NCBI GenBank assembly: GCA_026709745.1
Contig: JAPOSJ010000159.1
Location: forward strand, 1-8,230
DNA from: Candidatus Dadabacteria bacterium
GTDB taxonomy: Bacteria > Desulfobacterota_D > UBA1144 > Nemesobacterales > Nemesobacteraceae
DNA length: 8,230 nucleotides
Direction: 5' to 3'
Shown piece after piece: positions 5,855 through 8,230 of the stretch. The translations under genes and the position numbers were made by a program. Under the pieces are notes generated by a model, which was not told where the DNA came from, searched no databases, and saw only the letters and a program-made list of their open reading frames with translations. Position 1 is the stretch's first letter. Every line of letters begins with the position of its first letter.

Positions 5855-7248
5855 TGGAACAGAATACCCTAAATTACGATTTTGATGAGGAATCCCTCGG
5901 TTTTGAGGAACCGGATAAGGCTAAGGCAAAGCCACTTGGATTCGGAGAAAAGCTGTCTCTTGCCGTTCTGGGATTCGGAATACTAATGTTTGCCCTTCAG
6001 TCCATGGGCATGCCCCCGGGCGGTACTTGGGCGGGCTTTCTTCTCGTGTTTTTTCCCGTTTTATTCGGTACCGCGTTTTACTTTTATCTCAGCTTCAAGG
6101 GCACCGTTCCCGGAATCAAGCATGATAACATCTACTTCAGGGGTATAACATCAAGAGGGATTCTTGGTTGGCTTATCGGCGTTGTGTTTACTGGATTTTA
6201 CATAGCTCTTTACTGGTTTCCCGAATACTTGGCCGGAGGTATAAAGATCGTAAACCCTCTTTCCATGGCACTTACGGGCTCGCCGGCCAATAACTGGTTT
6301 TTCTACGGCTTTCTCTACACAGTTGCGGTTCTAGTCTTCGGCGTGAGAATGTTCATGAAGTACAGGCATAACCGTTACCAGAAGATACGAACGGCCTCCG
6401 TGATGTTTTTCCAGCTCGGGTTTGCTTTTCTCATCCCCAACATACTTATGCTGTTTAACCAGCCAGAATTCTACCTGAGTTACTTCTGGCCGCTTAAGCC
6501 TGAGTATTTGTTTCCGGGCACGTTCAGCTATTTTGTGAATCATCCCGGCGGGCTTGGTATGTTTCTTGTTTTCTGGGGAGCCGTGATGTCGTTTGTTGCC
6601 ACTCCTATTCTTACCTACTATTTCGGCAAGAGGTGGTACTGTTCCTGGGTTTGCGGATGCGGCGGGCTTGCGGAAACCATGGGTGATCAATGGAGACAGC
6701 TTTCCGACAAGTCGAAAAAGGCGTGGCAAGTGGAGCGCTGGGTCGTGCATTCTGTTTTGGTTTTCATTGTCGTTACAACTGTTCTTCTGTGGATTAACTC
6801 CGCAACCTCTGGGGCGGTGTTCGGAGAAGCTTCAATGTCCCTTAAGAAGTGGTACGGATTTTACATAGGGGCTATTTTCTCGGGGGTTATAGGAGTGGGT
6901 TTCTACCCAATAATGGGAACCAGGGTGTGGTGTCGGTTCGGTTGTCCCATGGCGGCTATTCTCGGGATTTTCCAGAGGTATCTTTCAAAGTTCAGGATTA
7001 CCACAAACGGTGATCAATGCATGTCATGCGGGAACTGTTCAACTTACTGCGAGATGGGCATAGATGTAAGAGCTTACGCCCAGAAGGGCGAGAATATAGT
7101 AAGAGCATCATGTGTTGGATGCGGAGTGTGCTCAGCTGTATGCCCAAGGGGTGTGCTTAAGCTTGAAAATGGTGGGACTTTCAAAGACAGATTCCCAGGG
7201 GCAGACAAGCCGCTTGGGGCACTTGTCGACTCGCTGAAGAATGTATAG
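5854..7248 (+). CDS. Membrane-bound polyferredoxin (NapH/NosR/CcoG-like 4Fe-4S protein)
   Basis: This is a 464-residue integral membrane electron carrier. About eight hydrophobic segments are seen, near residues 33-52, 58-80, 103-121, 147-166, 182-202, 232-257, 298-316 and 337-352. Cysteine motifs follow the order of the NapH/NosR/CcoG family. After the sixth helix comes RRWYCSWVCGCGG (Cys263, 267, 269), and after the eighth VWCRFGCPM (Cys360, 364). Two classic [4Fe-4S] sites are CMSCGNCSTYC (389-399) and CVGCGVCSAVCP (420-431). The second motif of the pair has the usual proline and the first does not. The acidic first 26 residues and the cluster domain are probably cytoplasmic. I chose the ATG at 5854, which forms TGATG with the previous stop; an in-frame ATG at 5809 would add 15 residues inside the upstream gene. 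It probably exchanges electrons between the FAD oxidoreductase and quinone or another membrane partner. The exact subfamily is not known to me. Confidence 0.88.
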   Translation: MEQNTLNYDFDEESLGFEEPDKAKAKPLGFGEKLSLAVLGFGILMFALQSMGMPPGGTWAGFLLVFFPVLFGTAFYFYLSFKGTVPGIKHDNIYFRGITSRGILGWLIGVVFTGFYIALYWFPEYLAGGIKIVNPLSMALTGSPANNWFFYGFLYTVAVLVFGVRMFMKYRHNRYQKIRTASVMFFQLGFAFLIPNILMLFNQPEFYLSYFWPLKPEYLFPGTFSYFVNHPGGLGMFLVFWGAVMSFVATPILTYYFGKRWYCSWVCGCGGLAETMGDQWRQLSDKSKKAWQVERWVVHSVLVFIVVTTVLLWINSATSGAVFGEASMSLKKWYGFYIGAIFSGVIGVGFYPIMGTRVWCRFGCPMAAILGIFQRYLSKFRITTNGDQCMSCGNCSTYCEMGIDVRAYAQKGENIVRASCVGCGVCSAVCPRGVLKLENGGTFKDRFPGADKPLGALVDSLKNV

Positions 7249-7288
7249 TTTGTTGGGATGAGGGACAACAGAGTGATGCAACCCTGTT

Positions 7289-7747
7289 TTACCCAATATT
7301 AAGAAACTCGACAGATTCTATACTTTCCTTGCTTCCCCGGTCAACCCTTTCAATGACCTCCCCACTTTGTATATCAAAGATGAAACAGGATATTCCGGAA
7401 AGTATCTCCATGTTAAATTCAAGGAAGTTGTTGACGTATACCCTGGAGTCCTCAACAATTTCTTTTTTGTCGGTTTTTTCCGGTTTTCTAACGAGAATGA
7501 AATACGCACATAGAAAATCCGGAAGATCTGCATTGTGAGCAAACACTGCCTTTGAGTCGTACTTCAGGATTACGTTATTGTTGAAATAGCGCTGGTATCC
7601 GGCAATGAGAGGCTGGTTCAGATGAGACAGTGCATAGACTATCGCGACGGCAATCTTATTCTGGTTCTCAATCATGAAATCAAGAGCTTCCTTGTTGAAG
7701 CGCTCAAGTGTTTTTTCCGGTTTTTCTTTGTCTCTTGGTTCTCGCAT
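7289..7747 (-). CDS. Hypothetical soluble protein, unknown function
   Basis: I do not recognise this 152-residue protein. The first 20 residues are highly charged (many K, E and R). A helix-forming part follows, with IENQNKIAVAIVYALSHLNQPLIAGYQRY (split over residues 27-54), then alternating hydrophobic strands such as KAVFAHN (66-72), FLCAYFILV (78-86) and CFIFDIQSGEVIERV (121-135), suggesting an alpha/beta domain. There is no signal peptide, membrane helix or metal motif. The ATG at 7747 has a near-perfect AAGGAGG six bases upstream, which decides the start over an upstream in-frame alternative at 7783. It lies 90 bp downstream of rny in the same direction and converges with the polyferredoxin gene. 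A weak extended -10 (TG then TATATT at 7808-7803, minus strand) could give it its own promoter. Confidence 0.72.
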   Translation of the reverse strand: MREPRDKEKPEKTLERFNKEALDFMIENQNKIAVAIVYALSHLNQPLIAGYQRYFNNNVILKYDSKAVFAHNADLPDFLCAYFILVRKPEKTDKKEIVEDSRVYVNNFLEFNMEILSGISCFIFDIQSGEVIERVDRGSKESIESVEFLNIG

Positions 7748-7837
7748 TTCATCCTCCTTGATACGGTGCCTTAAGCAGAGCATTTTCCTTTAAACTGCAT
7801 CTAATATACCATAAACCTAAAAGCGGTTTTTCTCTCC

Positions 7838-8230
7838 TTACGACGCATACGCAGTCGCCCTGCTTTCCCTTATGACCATGATTTTTATCTGTCCCGGATA
7901 AACGACTTCTTTTTCTATCTTCTTCGCTATCTCGTGTGAGAGAATAGCTCCTTCCTCGTCGCTTACCTGGTCGCTTTCCACTATCACCCTTACTTCTCTT
8001 CCGGCCTGAATCGCATAGCATCTCTCAACGCCTGGGAAAGAGCTTGCGACGCCTTCTATACTCTCGATTCTCTTCACATAGTTCTCATATGTTTCCCGTC
8101 TCGCGCCGGGGCGTGCGGCGGAAATAGCGTCGGATGCCTGTACTAAAAGAGGTAGAATTCCCTGAGGTTGGGGGTCATGAGTTTTTTCAAGTGCGTCGAC
8201 AATTTCCGGCGGCTCTCCGTATTTTTTTAC
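7838..8230 (-). CDS. rny: Ribonuclease Y, C-terminal part (runs off the window)
   Basis: RNase Y is a membrane-anchored endoribonuclease that starts mRNA decay. It has an N-terminal membrane helix, coiled coil, KH domain, HD domain and a C-terminal domain, about 510-520 residues in all. Only the last 130 residues are here; the frame is open to the right edge at 8230. The end of the HD domain is recognised by DAISAARPGARRETYENYVKR (about residues 38-58 of the fragment; conserved Asp and the AARPGAR block). The C-terminal domain carries the family signatures SFPGVERCYAIQAGREVRV, IAKKIEKE, YPGQIKI and MVIRESRATAYAS at the end. Just before DAISAARPG the segment reads EKTHDPQPQ, where the RNase Y sequences I recall have an HH-containing stretch about two residues longer. 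The gene is followed by the unrecognised 152-residue protein gene. Confidence 0.93.
   Translation of the reverse strand, partial: VKKYGEPPEIVDALEKTHDPQPQGILPLLVQASDAISAARPGARRETYENYVKRIESIEGVASSFPGVERCYAIQAGREVRVIVESDQVSDEEGAILSHEIAKKIEKEVVYPGQIKIMVIRESRATAYAS

Noticed and set aside
7267..7288. AACAG/CTGTT inverted repeat in the 40-bp gap between the convergent genes, a possible two-way terminator.
   Set aside because: The stem is only five base pairs with a 12-base loop, and is followed by too few T residues in either direction to call a terminator.
1..8230. CRISPR array, tRNA, rRNA or tandem repeats.
   Set aside because: No regularly spaced repeats, cloverleaf-like sequence or ribosomal RNA blocks were seen by eye.

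Overview
The window is bacterial DNA of moderate base composition, with longer purine-rich genes and one AT-rich pocket near the left end. Markers of a bacterium are the C-terminal part of ribonuclease Y, a SufE/SufU-type iron-sulfur assembly pair, a mycobacterial-type (CRIGERS) thiosulfate sulfurtransferase, Shine-Dalgarno sequences and a Rho-independent terminator. The mixture does not point to one phylum; an uncultured lineage is possible, but I do not assign a taxon.

Left flank (1-491): the decayed, frameshifted 3' end of an IS1595-family transposase followed by an AT-rich gene-free stretch. Next (492-1224, minus strand) come two unrecognised membrane proteins: a tail-anchored acidic 72-residue protein and a probable four-helix protein. 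They diverge from a plus-strand thiosulfate sulfurtransferase gene (1407-2249) across a 182-bp control region. That region holds a good sigma-70-type promoter, a perfect 16-bp palindrome directly after its -10 element, and a GC-rich hairpin just before the ribosome binding site.

Sulfur/Fe-S block (1407-3140): the rhodanese gene ends in an intrinsic terminator. It is followed almost at once by sufE and, with an ATGA overlap, a SufU/IscU-like scaffold gene. No cysteine desulfurase is present in the window.

Redox block (3192-7248): behind its own extended -10 promoter lie three tightly coupled genes. They encode a long nitroreductase-fold flavoprotein, an FAD/NAD(P)H-dependent oxidoreductase of the rubredoxin/ferredoxin-reductase type, and a multi-spanning membrane polyferredoxin with two C-terminal [4Fe-4S] motifs. 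The junctions are TAATG (or a 53-bp gap, depending on the start chosen) and TGATG. The arrangement suggests electron flow between NAD(P)H, the membrane ferredoxin (perhaps the quinone pool) and the nitroreductase-like protein, whose substrate cannot be read from the sequence. This is the best candidate in the window for an undescribed system.

Right flank (7289-8230, minus strand): an unrecognised 152-residue soluble protein with a strong Shine-Dalgarno sequence, downstream of the C-terminal part of rny, which runs off the window edge. The redox operon and this pair converge across a 40-bp gap.
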